In this document: positions 43,399 to 52,631 of the stretch, piece after piece
Layout: every line of letters begins with the position of its first letter
Position numbering within the stretch: the first letter of the stretch is position 1
From: Petroclostridium xylanilyticum
GTDB lineage: Bacteria > Bacillota > Clostridia > SK-Y3
Direction: 5' to 3'
Length of the DNA: 64,000 bases
NCBI RefSeq assembly: GCF_002252565.1
Contig: NZ_NPML01000029.1
Span: 1-64,000, forward strand
Program-made: the position numbers and the translations under genes
Notes under the pieces: model-generated
Told to the model about the DNA's origin: nothing
The model's database searches: none
What the model saw: the letters and a program-made list of their open reading frames with translations, nothing else

Positions 43399-44465
43399 CC
43401 AACTTCATTCAAAATCTTTACTGCTTTTTCGTTGAGTTCACCCAGCTTTGACAAACTTATCGGCTGTTCTTTAAAGGAACCCCATGACTTCAAGAGGTCG
43501 GAGGAGTCAACGCTTTTAAGGACAGGATATTCGTAGTTGGCTTCTGCAAAGGACTTCTGAGCCTTCTCACTTGCCAGGAATTCAAGAAGCTTTACTGTGT
43601 TTTCCTTATTCTTTGCACTTTTTACTACACCTGCACCGGATACATTGATGTGTGTACCAGTGCCATTTTGGTCAGGAAAGAATATTGCCAATTTTTCAGC
43701 TGCTTTCTTTTCCTCCGGGTCGGATGAATTTAACATATGGCCAAAGTAATAGGTATTCATGATTGCAATATCACCTTCACCTGCAGCTATTGCTTTTGCC
43801 TGATCTCTGTCGCCGCCTTTAGGCGCTCTTGCCATGTTTGCGACGATTCCGGAAGCCCATTTCTTAGCATTTTCTTCACCCATGGTCTCGATAAAGGATG
43901 CAAGTAACGACTGGTTGTAAACACTGTCTGCACCCCTGACCAGTATTTTACCTTTCCACTTAGGATTTGCCAAATCCTCATAAGTAGATAGCTCTGAAGG
44001 CTTTACCCTGTCTTTAGCATAAACGATGACACGGGCTCTTTTAGTTAATCCAAACCAGTAGTTTTCTTTATCTCTTAAGTTTTCAGGTATGTTGGTCTTA
44101 AGTACCTGGCTGTCAACAGGCTGAAGAAGCGAAGATACCTTAGCCCTATGTAATCGGCCTACATCTGCTGTAATAAGTAGATCTGCCTCTGTGTCTGCAC
44201 CTTCAGTTTTGAGTCTTTCAATTAACTCGTCGGATTTTCCTTTGACAACATTTATTTTAATTCCGGTTTCCTCTGTAAAAGCGCTGTAGAGCTTGTCATC
44301 TGAGTCATAATGCCTGTCTGTATAAAGGTTAACAACTTTAGGCTTTGTTTCATCAGCTTTTGAGTTGTTTTCTGATGGTCTTTCAGAAGTAGATGAGCAC
44401 CCTGTAAATAACATGATTGCAGATAGACCCATCGCAAGTAGAGTAGTAGATTTAAAAACTTTCAT
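43389..44465 (-). CDS. fbpA: Iron(III)-type substrate-binding lipoprotein
   Basis: 358-aa periplasmic-binding-type protein. The start is ATG 44465, 8 nt after GGAGGT; an upstream ATG at 44525 lies within the operator. Signal peptide with lipobox LFTGC. The mature part (VVNLYTDRHYDSDDKLYSAF) matches ferric-binding proteins, with the tyrosines (TYYFGHML) expected near the iron site. It is the first gene of the operon, downstream of a Fur box. Confidence 0.85.
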   Translation of the reverse strand: MKVFKSTTLLAMGLSAIMLFTGCSSTSERPSENNSKADETKPKVVNLYTDRHYDSDDKLYSAFTEETGIKINVVKGKSDELIERLKTEGADTEADLLITADVGRLHRAKVSSLLQPVDSQVLKTNIPENLRDKENYWFGLTKRARVIVYAKDRVKPSELSTYEDLANPKWKGKILVRGADSVYNQSLLASFIETMGEENAKKWASGIVANMARAPKGGDRDQAKAIAAGEGDIAIMNTYYFGHMLNSSDPEEKKAAEKLAIFFPDQNGTGTHINVSGAGVVKSAKNKENTVKLLEFLASEKAQKSFAEANYEYPVLKSVDSSDLLKSWGSFKEQPISLSKLGELNEKAVKILNEVGWK

Positions 44466-44493
44466 ATGTATGTACCTCCCAAAAAAATGAATT

Positions 44494-44508
44494 TGATAAT
44501 CATTATCA
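44494..44508. promoter_or_regulatory. Fur box upstream of iron transporter operon
   Basis: TGATAATCATTATCA is a perfect 7-1-7 inverted repeat matching the Fur consensus. It lies 29-43 bp before the fbpA start, where bound Fur-Fe(II) would block transcription. Confidence 0.9.
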
Positions 44509-44711
44509 ATATTAATTATAATCATAAAATTTGAATTGTCAAGTCCTATTGTGTGTAAACCTATAAGAAAACTAGGGATTAATCATAAAAACTTTTTAGA
44601 TGTTATTGTCCTCGTTATTGCCGGTCTCATTGTAATTAACAGAAGTTTAAAGCGCAGGGCGGTTTGTTCGCGGGTTGAGGTGCTATACGCTTTAAACAAC
44701 CGTTACAGGAC

Positions 44712-44790
44712 TCGGGGACTGGACATCCTGTCTTGTGCGGTTTTTACAAGACAGAGGACCTGTCCCCGTGTGTTGCCTGTCCCCGTGTGT
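44712..44790. repeat. REP-like palindrome with GTCCCC repeats
   Basis: CGGGGAC on the left pairs with GTCCCCG on the right around an inner hairpin CTGTCTTGT/ACAAGACAG. It is followed by a direct repeat of TGTCCCCGTGTGTTGCC (44761 and 44778). This resembles dispersed clostridial REP sequences moved by REP-associated Y1 transposases. The rest of 44540-44844 shows no gene. Confidence 0.6.
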
Positions 44791-44811
44791 TGCCCTGCAA
44801 GAAATAAATAA

Positions 44812-44842
44812 AAAATCCCCGGAGTTCTTCCGGGGATTTTTT
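44812..44842. terminator. Bidirectional rho-independent terminator
   Basis: AATCCCCGGA / TCCGGGGATT stem flanked by A-run and T-run, so it can act on both strands. It ends the minus-strand HD-GYP-like gene transcript. Confidence 0.9.
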
Positions 44843-44844
44843 GC

Positions 44845-46086
44845 TTAATAAAACGAAGTATTTTTGGATAGATCGATAATTTTCCCATTTTCTAATCGTA
44901 CAATTGGAAGGTGGGGTGACTCTAAAAAATCTGTAAAGCCAATTATTTCACCTTTTTGATTGTTAGAAAGGAATATTGTTTCACCTATCTTATAATAAGT
45001 AGTTCTATAAATAAAAATATTTAAAATCTTTGGATCAAATTTCATATCTTTATTTTCATAAATAACTTTTAAAGCTTCTCTAGGTAAAAGTACCCTACCA
45101 TCCAAATATCCTCCTACCATTTCATCATAGGATTGAGCAATTGAAAGTATTCTTCCAAATAGACTAATTTGATTACCCTTTTTCCTATTTGGATAGCCTT
45201 TACCATTATAATATTCGTGATGATCCAGAATACCGTATATAATTGACTTTTTTCTAAGCATAATAGACTCAGAAGTTAGCTCTGTAAATAGTTCAAGATG
45301 TTTCTTTAACAGGTGCGTATGACTATTAATATCTCGTAGGTAGTCTTTAAAGCTATCTTTAGGGACCTCTGTAAAGCCAACATTTGAGAATAGTGAGGCA
45401 ATTGCTAAATCAATTAAGTCACCATTATTAAGTTCTAAAACTAGTCCAATCATAAGAGAGATACAAGTAGTATTTATACTGTGGATTAGTAGTACATCAT
45501 TATATTCTTTAATTTTATTTAATAATTTAAGAAAAATATTATCACTGGATAGAGTATTTAGTAAATCATTCTTAATACTAGCTGCCCTAGTTTTGGATAC
45601 ATCTGATTCCAATCTATTATCGAAAGTCATCCATAAAGGTGAAGATGAAAATAATTTTATAAAATAGTTATTTTCTGACGGCATATTTGTTTTTTGCTCC
45701 ATTTCGTTAGTTTCGACTACAGTCGAGCGTTCTTGCATTAAAGAATCCGTAGATATTGCTATCGAAGCAACACTATTGTACTCCTCCGCTAAATTGCTTA
45801 AATTTTCAATAAATTCTGCATTGGAAGACCCTGTGCCTTGTAAAAATATTTCATAATCACTTTCTGATGAAGCAACCAAAACTGGTAAGTCCGGAGTAAT
45901 ATGTCTATGTATTATCTTAATTAGTGATGAAGATAGCTTTTTATATTTATTAATTAGCATTAAGCCATCTGATCGATAAATAGGATGTAAAACAATATCA
46001 CCGGGCAAAAGATCTTTGATTTGCTTTCGAATATAGTTACTAGGAATTGAATTCTTTATGGGATAAACATCATTTTCGCTAACCAT
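44845..46086 (-). CDS. Degenerate HD-GYP domain protein
   Basis: 413-aa protein starting at ATG 46086, preceded by AAGGAGG. The C-terminal half aligns with HD-GYP phosphodiesterases: HTHLLKKH, LDHHEYYNGKGYP, FGRILSIAQSYDEMVGG. The signature HD pair that binds metal is replaced (LFSNVGFTEVP where HDIGKIGIP is expected), so cyclic-di-GMP hydrolysis is doubtful. It may bind nucleotide or protein as a pseudo-enzyme. The N-terminal half is unrecognised. Confidence 0.75.
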   Translation of the reverse strand: MVSENDVYPIKNSIPSNYIRKQIKDLLPGDIVLHPIYRSDGLMLINKYKKLSSSLIKIIHRHITPDLPVLVASSESDYEIFLQGTGSSNAEFIENLSNLAEEYNSVASIAISTDSLMQERSTVVETNEMEQKTNMPSENNYFIKLFSSSPLWMTFDNRLESDVSKTRAASIKNDLLNTLSSDNIFLKLLNKIKEYNDVLLIHSINTTCISLMIGLVLELNNGDLIDLAIASLFSNVGFTEVPKDSFKDYLRDINSHTHLLKKHLELFTELTSESIMLRKKSIIYGILDHHEYYNGKGYPNRKKGNQISLFGRILSIAQSYDEMVGGYLDGRVLLPREALKVIYENKDMKFDPKILNIFIYRTTYYKIGETIFLSNNQKGEIIGFTDFLESPHLPIVRLENGKIIDLSKNTSFY

Positions 46087-46249
46087 TATAGAATCCTCCT
46101 TAAATAATTCAAATATAGTTTTTGGTACTTTCACTTTTGCATTATTATTTATTATTCTATACTAATTTAAAAATTCCTCTTCTTGATGAATTGTTACTTG
46201 CCAATATATACGAATATTTACTATATGTAAAAAGATAGTTTAGCATAAA

Positions 46250-46693
46250 ATCAACGAACAAATACAAGAAGGTCTATAAAGGAAACCTTTGAGAAGGTGC
46301 AACAGGAAATGGAGCGGAAGCCCAGGCTAAAAGGCGTTACCGATGAAAAACGCAGCAGGCACAGCAACAAGTATGCCTTTTGTGGAAAAATTATTTGCGG
46401 CAACTACGGCGCCCATTTTCGGAAAATCCGCTGGGGCAGGCAACCAAAGTATAAAGTACGTGCGGATTTGCAGGAATCGTGATAAAAAAGGGCCGGAAGG
46501 CTGCAGTATCAAGGCGGTGGATGGAGAAAATCTGAAGGCAGCTTTCATCATCAGGGTGGTCAACCGCCGGATAAAAGATAAGGATAGATTTATATCAAAA
46601 ATTCTTGAGAATATTGAAAGAGTCTTTATAGAAAAAATAGAAAAAAACAAGAAGGAATTTTGGAATTTTTATCGAAATTTATTAATAAATTGA
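46250..46693 (+). pseudogene. Serine recombinase C-terminal remnant
   Basis: KETFEKVQQEMERKPRLKG, then NKYAFCGKIICGNYGAHFRK is the zinc-ribbon region of a large serine recombinase with its second cysteine pair damaged (CGNY). A frameshift near 46480 leads to GCSIKAVDGENLKAAFIIRV and a C-terminal coiled region. The catalytic domain is absent. It is a different recombinase from the intron-split one. Confidence 0.75.
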
Positions 46694-46895
46694 TGTCCTA
46701 ATATTAAAAGGGTATCGGTCTATTAATATGTCGAATAGATAATACAAATGTTAAAGATACAAGAACTCTTACTTTCTGCAGTGGAATTTAAATTATAATT
46801 ATAATAGCAATAAGATCAAAGCAACTGATAATAGAAAAAGTTTTAACTACAACAAAACTTAATTTTTCAACAGCTTGGATTTGGAGTGCAAACAT

Positions 46896-49382
46896 ATGAC
46901 ACTACGTAAAAAAACACTGATTATCATTGGCGCAACACTTGCGGGTTTGATGGTAGTCTTATATGCCACATTGAAAGTTATTTTACTGGACAGTTTTATC
47001 AAATTAGAGGAACAAATTACCCGTCGGAATGTGGAACGAATTCTGAGTGCCTTGTACGATGAACTCTCAACTTTGAATATTACGACTGGCGATTACGCCG
47101 GGTGGGACGATACTTACGCCTTCATTGAAAGCGAGGACAAAGGCTATGTTGAGGCAAATCTCGTTGATGAGACTTTTGCTAAGCTAAGGCTCAATCTTAT
47201 GCTATTTGTCAACTCTTCCGGCCGGATTGTATTTGGTAAAGGATTTGACCTGAAGAAGGGGAAAGAGTTACCCGTTCCTAAGAGTTTACAGGAACACCTC
47301 TCGGACAACAGCCCACTGCTGCGTCACACTGCTACAGAAAGCAGCATAACAGGGATCATTCTCCTACCTGAAGGTCCCATGCTTATTGCTTCGCAACCTA
47401 TCCTGACCAGTGAATATAAAGGTCCTATCCGCGGGGCATTGATTATGGGACGATATCTGGATTCTGAAGAAATTAAGCGGCTGGCTGAAATAACACATTT
47501 ATCTCTCACAATGTACCAAATCGCTGATATACAAAGAATACCCGATTTCCAGGCGGCCTTTTCCTCTTTGACGGATGAGAAACCTATTTGCATCCGCCCG
47601 CTGGGCAAAGATTCCATAGCGGGATATAGTGTGATCAAGGATATTTACGGAAAGCCTGGTCTTATGTTGAGAGTGGATAGTCCCAGAGCAATATACAAGC
47701 AAGGCCAGAATAGCATGCTCTATCTTATTTTATCACTCCTAACATCCGGTTTGGTGTTTGGTTTGGTAATCCTGCTGCTTTTGGAGAAGGCGGTGCTTTC
47801 TCGGTTAACTCGTCTTACTGCCAGCGTCAGTAGAATTGGTGTAAACTGTGATCCTTCGCAGCGTGTGTCGATGACTGGAAGAGATGAATTGGCATCTCTA
47901 GCCAATTCTATTAATGGGATGCTCACAGCACTGGAGCAGTCCCAGTGGAAACTGCAGGAGAGCGAAGATCGTTACCGCCGCCTAGTGGAACTATCTCCTG
48001 ATGCAATTGCCGTCTATGACTATATAGAAGACCAGGTTGTATTTGTGAATAATGCAGGAGTAAAACTTATGGGAGCGGTAAGTGATCAGGAGATAATTGG
48101 CAAATCATTAACTGATATAGTACACCCGGATTTCCGGGAAATTGCCAGGCAACGGGTTCGGGATATAAGGAAAGAGGGAAAAGAAACGTCGCTGGTTGAA
48201 GGAAAGTTTATCCGACTCGATGGGACAGATGTAGATGTTGAGGTTGCGTCCGCTCCCATTACCTATGAGGGTAAGCTTGCGATGCAAGTTATCTGCCGGG
48301 ACATTACCGGGCGCAAACAGATGGAGAAAAAATTAATATATCTTGGCTTGCACGATTCCCTTACCGGGCTCTATAATCGTGCCTATTTCGAAGAAGAGAT
48401 GTGCCACCTTGATCATGGACGCCTTGCTCCGGTAGGCATAATCCTGTGTGATGTGGATGGGCTTAAACTTATTAATGATACCCTGGGGCACAAAGCCGGA
48501 GACTCCCTGCTTGTGGTTGCAGCCAACCTAATCAGGGAATCCTTTTGCGAAGGAGATGTAGTGGCCCGCATCGGAGGGGACGAATTTGCTGTGCTGCTTC
48601 CAAAAAGTGACCAGATTGCAGTAGAAAATGCCTGCCACAGGATCCAGGAGACCGTTGCCAGGTATAACGCGTTAAACCCGGAACTTCCTCTGAGTATATC
48701 CGTCGGGTTTGCAGTTAGCAGTGAAACATCTACAAGTATAACTGACCTTTTCAAGGAGGCAGACAACAACATGTATCGAAAAAAACTTTGTAATAACCAA
48801 AGTAACCGCAGTGCGATTGTCCAGGCCCTGATGAAGGCATTGGAGGCAAGGGATTTTATCACTGAGGGTCATGCTGATCGTTTGCAAGACCTAATGATAG
48901 ATATGATTGAGGCCACCGGATTGCCTGAGCACAAGGCAACAGACCTGCGTCTCCTGGCCCAGTTTCATGATATTGGTAAGGTGGGCATACCGGACCGCAT
49001 TCTCTTTAAAACGGGTCCCCTTACTTCTGAGGAAGCTGCCGAAATGCAGCGACACTGTGAGATTGGCTATCGAATTGCTCAGTCCGCACCCGACCTGGTT
49101 CCCATTGCTGATTGGGTCCTCAAGCATCATGAACGGTGGGACGGTAAAGGTTATCCTCTCGGGCTAAAGGAGGAAGAGATTCCGTTAGAATGCCGTATCC
49201 TGGCCATTGCTGACGCCTATGATGCTATGACCAGCGACCGGCCCTACCGTAAAGCCATGTCTTGCGAGGAAGCCGTGGCAGAACTTTTAAGGTGTGCTGG
49301 AACCCAGTTTGATCCACAGTTGGTATTAATATTTGTACAGATGTTAGAAGACAGGAACCTGCACAGTAAAGTAAAAGCCTGA
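46896..49382 (+). CDS. Membrane sensor with CHASE4-HAMP-PAS-GGDEF-HD-GYP
   Basis: 828-aa c-di-GMP signalling protein, start ATG 46896. Order: TM helix (TLIIIGATLAGLMVVLYATL), extracellular CHASE4-type domain (DYAGWDDTYAFIE), second TM near residue 280, HAMP, PAS (about 358-470), GGDEF with an intact RIGGDEFAVLL near 558, HD-GYP with HDIGKVGIPDRIL near 690 and HHERWDGKGYPLGL near 743. Both synthesis and hydrolysis motifs are intact, so ligand sensing may switch between them. A 362-bp copy of its 3' end lies at 52174-52535. Confidence 0.9.
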   Translation: MTLRKKTLIIIGATLAGLMVVLYATLKVILLDSFIKLEEQITRRNVERILSALYDELSTLNITTGDYAGWDDTYAFIESEDKGYVEANLVDETFAKLRLNLMLFVNSSGRIVFGKGFDLKKGKELPVPKSLQEHLSDNSPLLRHTATESSITGIILLPEGPMLIASQPILTSEYKGPIRGALIMGRYLDSEEIKRLAEITHLSLTMYQIADIQRIPDFQAAFSSLTDEKPICIRPLGKDSIAGYSVIKDIYGKPGLMLRVDSPRAIYKQGQNSMLYLILSLLTSGLVFGLVILLLLEKAVLSRLTRLTASVSRIGVNCDPSQRVSMTGRDELASLANSINGMLTALEQSQWKLQESEDRYRRLVELSPDAIAVYDYIEDQVVFVNNAGVKLMGAVSDQEIIGKSLTDIVHPDFREIARQRVRDIRKEGKETSLVEGKFIRLDGTDVDVEVASAPITYEGKLAMQVICRDITGRKQMEKKLIYLGLHDSLTGLYNRAYFEEEMCHLDHGRLAPVGIILCDVDGLKLINDTLGHKAGDSLLVVAANLIRESFCEGDVVARIGGDEFAVLLPKSDQIAVENACHRIQETVARYNALNPELPLSISVGFAVSSETSTSITDLFKEADNNMYRKKLCNNQSNRSAIVQALMKALEARDFITEGHADRLQDLMIDMIEATGLPEHKATDLRLLAQFHDIGKVGIPDRILFKTGPLTSEEAAEMQRHCEIGYRIAQSAPDLVPIADWVLKHHERWDGKGYPLGLKEEEIPLECRILAIADAYDAMTSDRPYRKAMSCEEAVAELLRCAGTQFDPQLVLIFVQMLEDRNLHSKVKA

Positions 49383-49430
49383 ATGAATAAACTCTATCCT
49401 GCTGGAGAAAAGCCTGCAATCAATAGCTTC
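49069..49430 (+). repeat. 362-bp direct repeat, copy 1
   Basis: Spans the last 105 codons of the HD-GYP gene plus 48 bp beyond its stop. It matches 52174-52535 with one mismatch seen (G 49416 / A 52521). As the rest of the intact gene continues upstream here, this is the original copy. Confidence 0.95.
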
Positions 49431-49727
49431 GAGGTTCCCATATTTTTTGTCATTTTTCAAGTTGTAATTATTGTAAACTTACCATAATGTGGCTTAACTT
49501 AACGCTTATGATGGATTAATAAGGTTTTTTCTTAGATATTGTAATAATATAAAAAAATTATAATAATATAACATTTATACTCTATACAGGATGAATCAAT
49601 AAGAAAATTGCAAACTTCTACTTGACACAAACCCATTCCAGATTCGGGTGGATTTTCTGAAAAGGGCTGTGATATAATATAATAAACAGCACTATAGATA
49701 CAGTAAAGTTCAAAGGAGGCAAGAGCT
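49431..49727. other. Intergenic region upstream of mntA
   Basis: AT-rich, no gene. A likely promoter precedes mntA: TTGACA near 49623 and TATAAT near 49674-49681 are too far apart to pair, so the -35 remains uncertain. GTGATATAATATAATAAA is a good extended -10 region. Confidence 0.4.
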
Positions 49728-50030
49728 ATGTCAGCGAAAAAGTATACGATAGAAGAAATCAGGACTATTGTAGAACCGATTGCACGGAAATACGGTGTGG
49801 AACGTGTGTATCTGTTTGGCTCTTATGCCCGTGGAGATGTTACTGAAAACAGTGATGTGGATTTACGAATAGATAAAGGGTCCCTTAAAGGGATGTTTGC
49901 TCTATGCGGGCTGTATACAGAAATTGAAGAAGCTTTGCAGATGAAAGTCGATATTCTGACAACGGGAAGTCTGGAGGATGACTTTCTTCGTAAAATACAG
50001 AAGGAGGAGGTGCTTTTATATGGGGGATAA
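49728..50030 (+). CDS. mntA: MntA-like minimal nucleotidyltransferase antitoxin
   Basis: 100-aa nucleotidyltransferase with the GSYARGDVTENSDVDL active site, followed by a third acidic residue in MKVDILTT. In MntA/HepT systems this enzyme adds AMP groups to the HepT toxin and silences it. AAAGGAGG is a strong ribosome site. Its 3' end overlaps hepT by 11 nt, ensuring coupled translation. Confidence 0.9.
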   Translation: MSAKKYTIEEIRTIVEPIARKYGVERVYLFGSYARGDVTENSDVDLRIDKGSLKGMFALCGLYTEIEEALQMKVDILTTGSLEDDFLRKIQKEEVLLYGG

Positions 50031-50409
50031 CCGAAACGCTGATGTACTCCGGCGTATCATTTCATATTGCAATGATATTTCAGAGGCAATCCAGCGGTTT
50101 GGAGAGGATTATACGGTGTTTGCACGAGATTCCGTTTATAAGAATGCCACAGCTCTTTGCGTGTTGCAGATTGGAGAACTAACCACACATCTCACGGATG
50201 ATTTCAAACAAACCTATACCGGAATGCCATGGACACAAATCAAGGCATTACGCAATGTGGTTGCTCACAACTATGGTAAAATTGACGATGAGAGCTTGTG
50301 GGAAACCATTACAAGCGATATTCCGAAACTGAAAGATTATTGTTCCAGCATTATTCAACAGTTTGATGTTCTAATGCAGGAGAGCACCAATGAACCCGAA
50401 GATGAATAA
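50020..50409 (+). CDS. hepT: HepT-like HEPN RNase toxin
   Basis: 129-aa all-helical HEPN-family toxin with the catalytic RNVVAHNY (R-x4-H then Y, the AMPylation target region). AAGGAGGAGG lies 9 nt upstream of ATG 50020. It overlaps mntA. HepT proteins cut RNA (reported on tRNA), and AMPylation of the tyrosine by MntA turns them off. Confidence 0.9.
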   Translation: MGDNRNADVLRRIISYCNDISEAIQRFGEDYTVFARDSVYKNATALCVLQIGELTTHLTDDFKQTYTGMPWTQIKALRNVVAHNYGKIDDESLWETITSDIPKLKDYCSSIIQQFDVLMQESTNEPEDE

Positions 50410-50448
50410 AAAATTACAGGTATTTCAATGGATTAAGCAAGTAGAAGG

Positions 50449-50482
50449 ACACGCTAATCTGAAGTGATTGAGCGTGTTTTTT
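50449..50482 (+). terminator. Terminator after mntA-hepT
   Basis: ACACGCT / AGCGTGT stem, extended by AATC/GATT, followed by TTTTTTATT. Confidence 0.85.
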
Positions 50483-50580
50483 ATTGCATAAGAAAGTATA
50501 AAATTAGACTATAGTTATACCAAGCTTTTTAATTGTCTAGGAAAGTGCGTTTTTTGATAAAATGACATCAGTTTAAATCA

Positions 50581-50932
50581 GTGATAGCAAGGGTTATCAG
50601 ATATAAATTCGGGCACAGGGTAAGACCTGTCGTAATCAAGGAAATCAAGAAGATATTAGGATGTGGCTCATTTGCGAAATGAAAGGGCATTATCAGTCAG
50701 TACCTTTTCCTTAATCTCAGAAAGGGAAAATGCTATGGAATGCCTCTCTCCTACCGCAACTACCTCGACATCCTTAAAGGCTGTGTCCGGAGAGCAGGCA
50801 TAGACGCCGCAAAAATAAGGACACACAGCGGCCGCAGCGCCGATTCCATTGAGCCATACCGCAACCACAATAATCAAGTGATTGCCAGGGCTGTAAGATT
50901 GCCATAGATGAGGGCAGACTCTTCGAGGATTT
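50581..50932 (+). pseudogene. Possible tyrosine integrase remnant
   Basis: Two frames separated by a stop at about 50681. The second reads IISQYLFLNLRKGKCYGMPL, then GCVRRAGIDAAKIRTHSGRS, which resembles the catalytic end of phage-type integrases (H-x-x-R box as HSGR). It ends without the tyrosine. The rest of 50483-51192 is unassigned and AT-rich. Confidence 0.35.
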
Positions 50933-51192
50933 AAGCAAAACGTAAGGCAATGCACTGTTTGGCGTTTCTTTTTGTTTGAGATGAATGCAACGAATCTCTT
51001 GTTTTTCTTTGTCTTTTTTCCAAGTGCATTTTTTATACCCTTATCTCTAATGCCCTTGCTGTTCCTGCATAAAATTCCCTTATTAAAAAATTTTTTAAAA
51101 TAAAGAAGGATTTTTACAATTAGTGGCGAAATGTAATATGCATATAACTTGTAGAACAACCAATATGTTAATGGAAGAATGAGAAGGGAATA

Positions 51193-52083
51193 ATGGGAAA
51201 AATAAAATCAATTCAAAAAAAGAATGTTGTGGATGAAGTATATGCTCAAATGAAGGAACTTATTGTGAATGGTGACTGGGAGCCGGATAGTAAAATACCT
51301 TCAGAACACGAATTAGCTAAATCGTTTAATGTAAGTAGAAATACGGTGAGAAGTGCTATTCAGAAATTAAGTGCCATAGGAGTTTTAATTACTAGACAAG
51401 GGCAGGGAACATTTGTATGTAAATCGATTATAAATACTATTAAAGAATATGTTATAGGAAGAAGTGCCGGTGATATTGAAGATATATGGCAGGTGCTTTA
51501 CAGAGGAGGATTTTATCGCGGAGGACCAATACTAACAAGTGCTATTTCAGGAATAGAACAGGCGCTTTGGGATATTAAGGGTAAAGCCCTTGGTGTACCG
51601 GTATATGAATTACTTGGTGGAGCTGTAAGAGATAAAATCAGGGTTTACTGCTGGATTGGCGGAGACAGGCCTCAGAATATTGCTGAGGCAGCTAAAGAAA
51701 AGATGGAGCAGGGATATACGGCAATAAAAATGAATGCTACTCCTGAAATAGGGTGGATTGATTCGTTTACAGTGGTACAGGATGTGCTGGAAAGAGTACA
51801 GGCTATACGTGATGTAGCCGGATACAAATTGGATATAGCAGTAGATTTTCATGGACGTGTCCACAAAGGTATGGCAAAGGTTCTAATGAAAGAATTAGAG
51901 CCATATAAATTAATGTTTATAGAAGAGCCAGTATTATGCGAAAACGAAGAGGCATTTGTTGAACTCAAACGATATACAAGCACACCAATTGCAACAGGAG
52001 AGAGAAACTATACCCGCTGGGGATTCAAAAAGCTGTTACATGATGGCGGGGTAGATATTATACAAGCGGTATTGTTTCTATAG
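51193..52083 (+). pseudogene. Chimeric gntR::dgoD fusion gene
   Basis: 296-aa frame made of two unrelated parts. Residues 1-78 are a GntR/FadR winged helix (ELAKSFNVSRNTVRSAIQKL, RQGQGTFVC) with a purine-rich upstream site (GAAGGGAATA). From about residue 85 it is enolase-superfamily galactonate dehydratase (EYVIGRSAGDIEDIWQVLY, IRVYCWIGGDRPQN, GYTAIKMNAT, DFHGRVH, FIEEPV), ending at GGVDIIQ where DgoD should continue. The ligand domain of the regulator and both ends of the dehydratase are missing. The metal-binding residues are incomplete, so the product is probably inactive. Confidence 0.8.
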
Positions 52084-52173
52084 TAAGAGGAATAGATGAA
52101 TCAAAAATTTATAAAACAGTGAAGGCTTTATATGATGGAGGTATTAGAGCTATTGAGATTACACTGGATACCC
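52064..52173 (+). pseudogene. KDPG/KDPGal aldolase (eda-like) 5' fragment
   Basis: In a frame different from dgoD: IVSIVRGIDESKIYKTVKAL, then YDGGIRAIEITLDT, the N-terminal strand-helix of class I 2-keto-3-deoxy-(6-phospho)-sugar-acid aldolases with the catalytic glutamate (EITLDT). It is cut at 52173, where the duplicated HD-GYP segment begins and continues in frame. With gntR and dgoD it traces a De Ley-Doudoroff galactonate operon. Confidence 0.75.
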
Positions 52174-52535
52174 ATCGAATTGCTCAGTCCGCACCCGACC
52201 TGGTTCCCATTGCTGATTGGGTCCTCAAGCATCATGAACGGTGGGACGGTAAAGGTTATCCTCTCGGGCTAAAGGAGGAAGAGATTCCGTTAGAATGCCG
52301 TATCCTGGCCATTGCTGACGCCTATGATGCTATGACCAGCGACCGGCCCTACCGTAAAGCCATGTCTTGCGAGGAAGCCGTGGCAGAACTTTTAAGGTGT
52401 GCTGGAACCCAGTTTGATCCACAGTTGGTATTAATATTTGTACAGATGTTAGAAGACAGGAACCTGCACAGTAAAGTAAAAGCCTGAATGAATAAACTCT
52501 ATCCTGCTGGAGAAAAGCCTACAATCAATAGCTTC
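52174..52535 (+). repeat. 362-bp direct repeat, copy 2 (HD-GYP gene 3' end)
   Basis: Near-perfect copy of 49069-49430. It supplies 104 codons and the stop (52485-52487) to an ORF that begins in eda sequence at about 52119. It keeps HHERWDGKGYP but not the HD pair. This copy is the inserted or recombined one since its left flank is unrelated. Confidence 0.95.
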
Positions 52536-52631
52536 AGCATGGGCATAGAGAAAAATTTTTTCATAGTTGTAACAAGATCAGATATATTTACATATTTTAT
52601 ATTATGTAATATTAATAAGGAGGTTAGAACT

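Noticed and set aside
50668-51159. 163-aa minus-strand open frame
   Set aside because: Antisense to the integrase-like remnant, with no ribosome site and low-complexity lysine-rich sequence.
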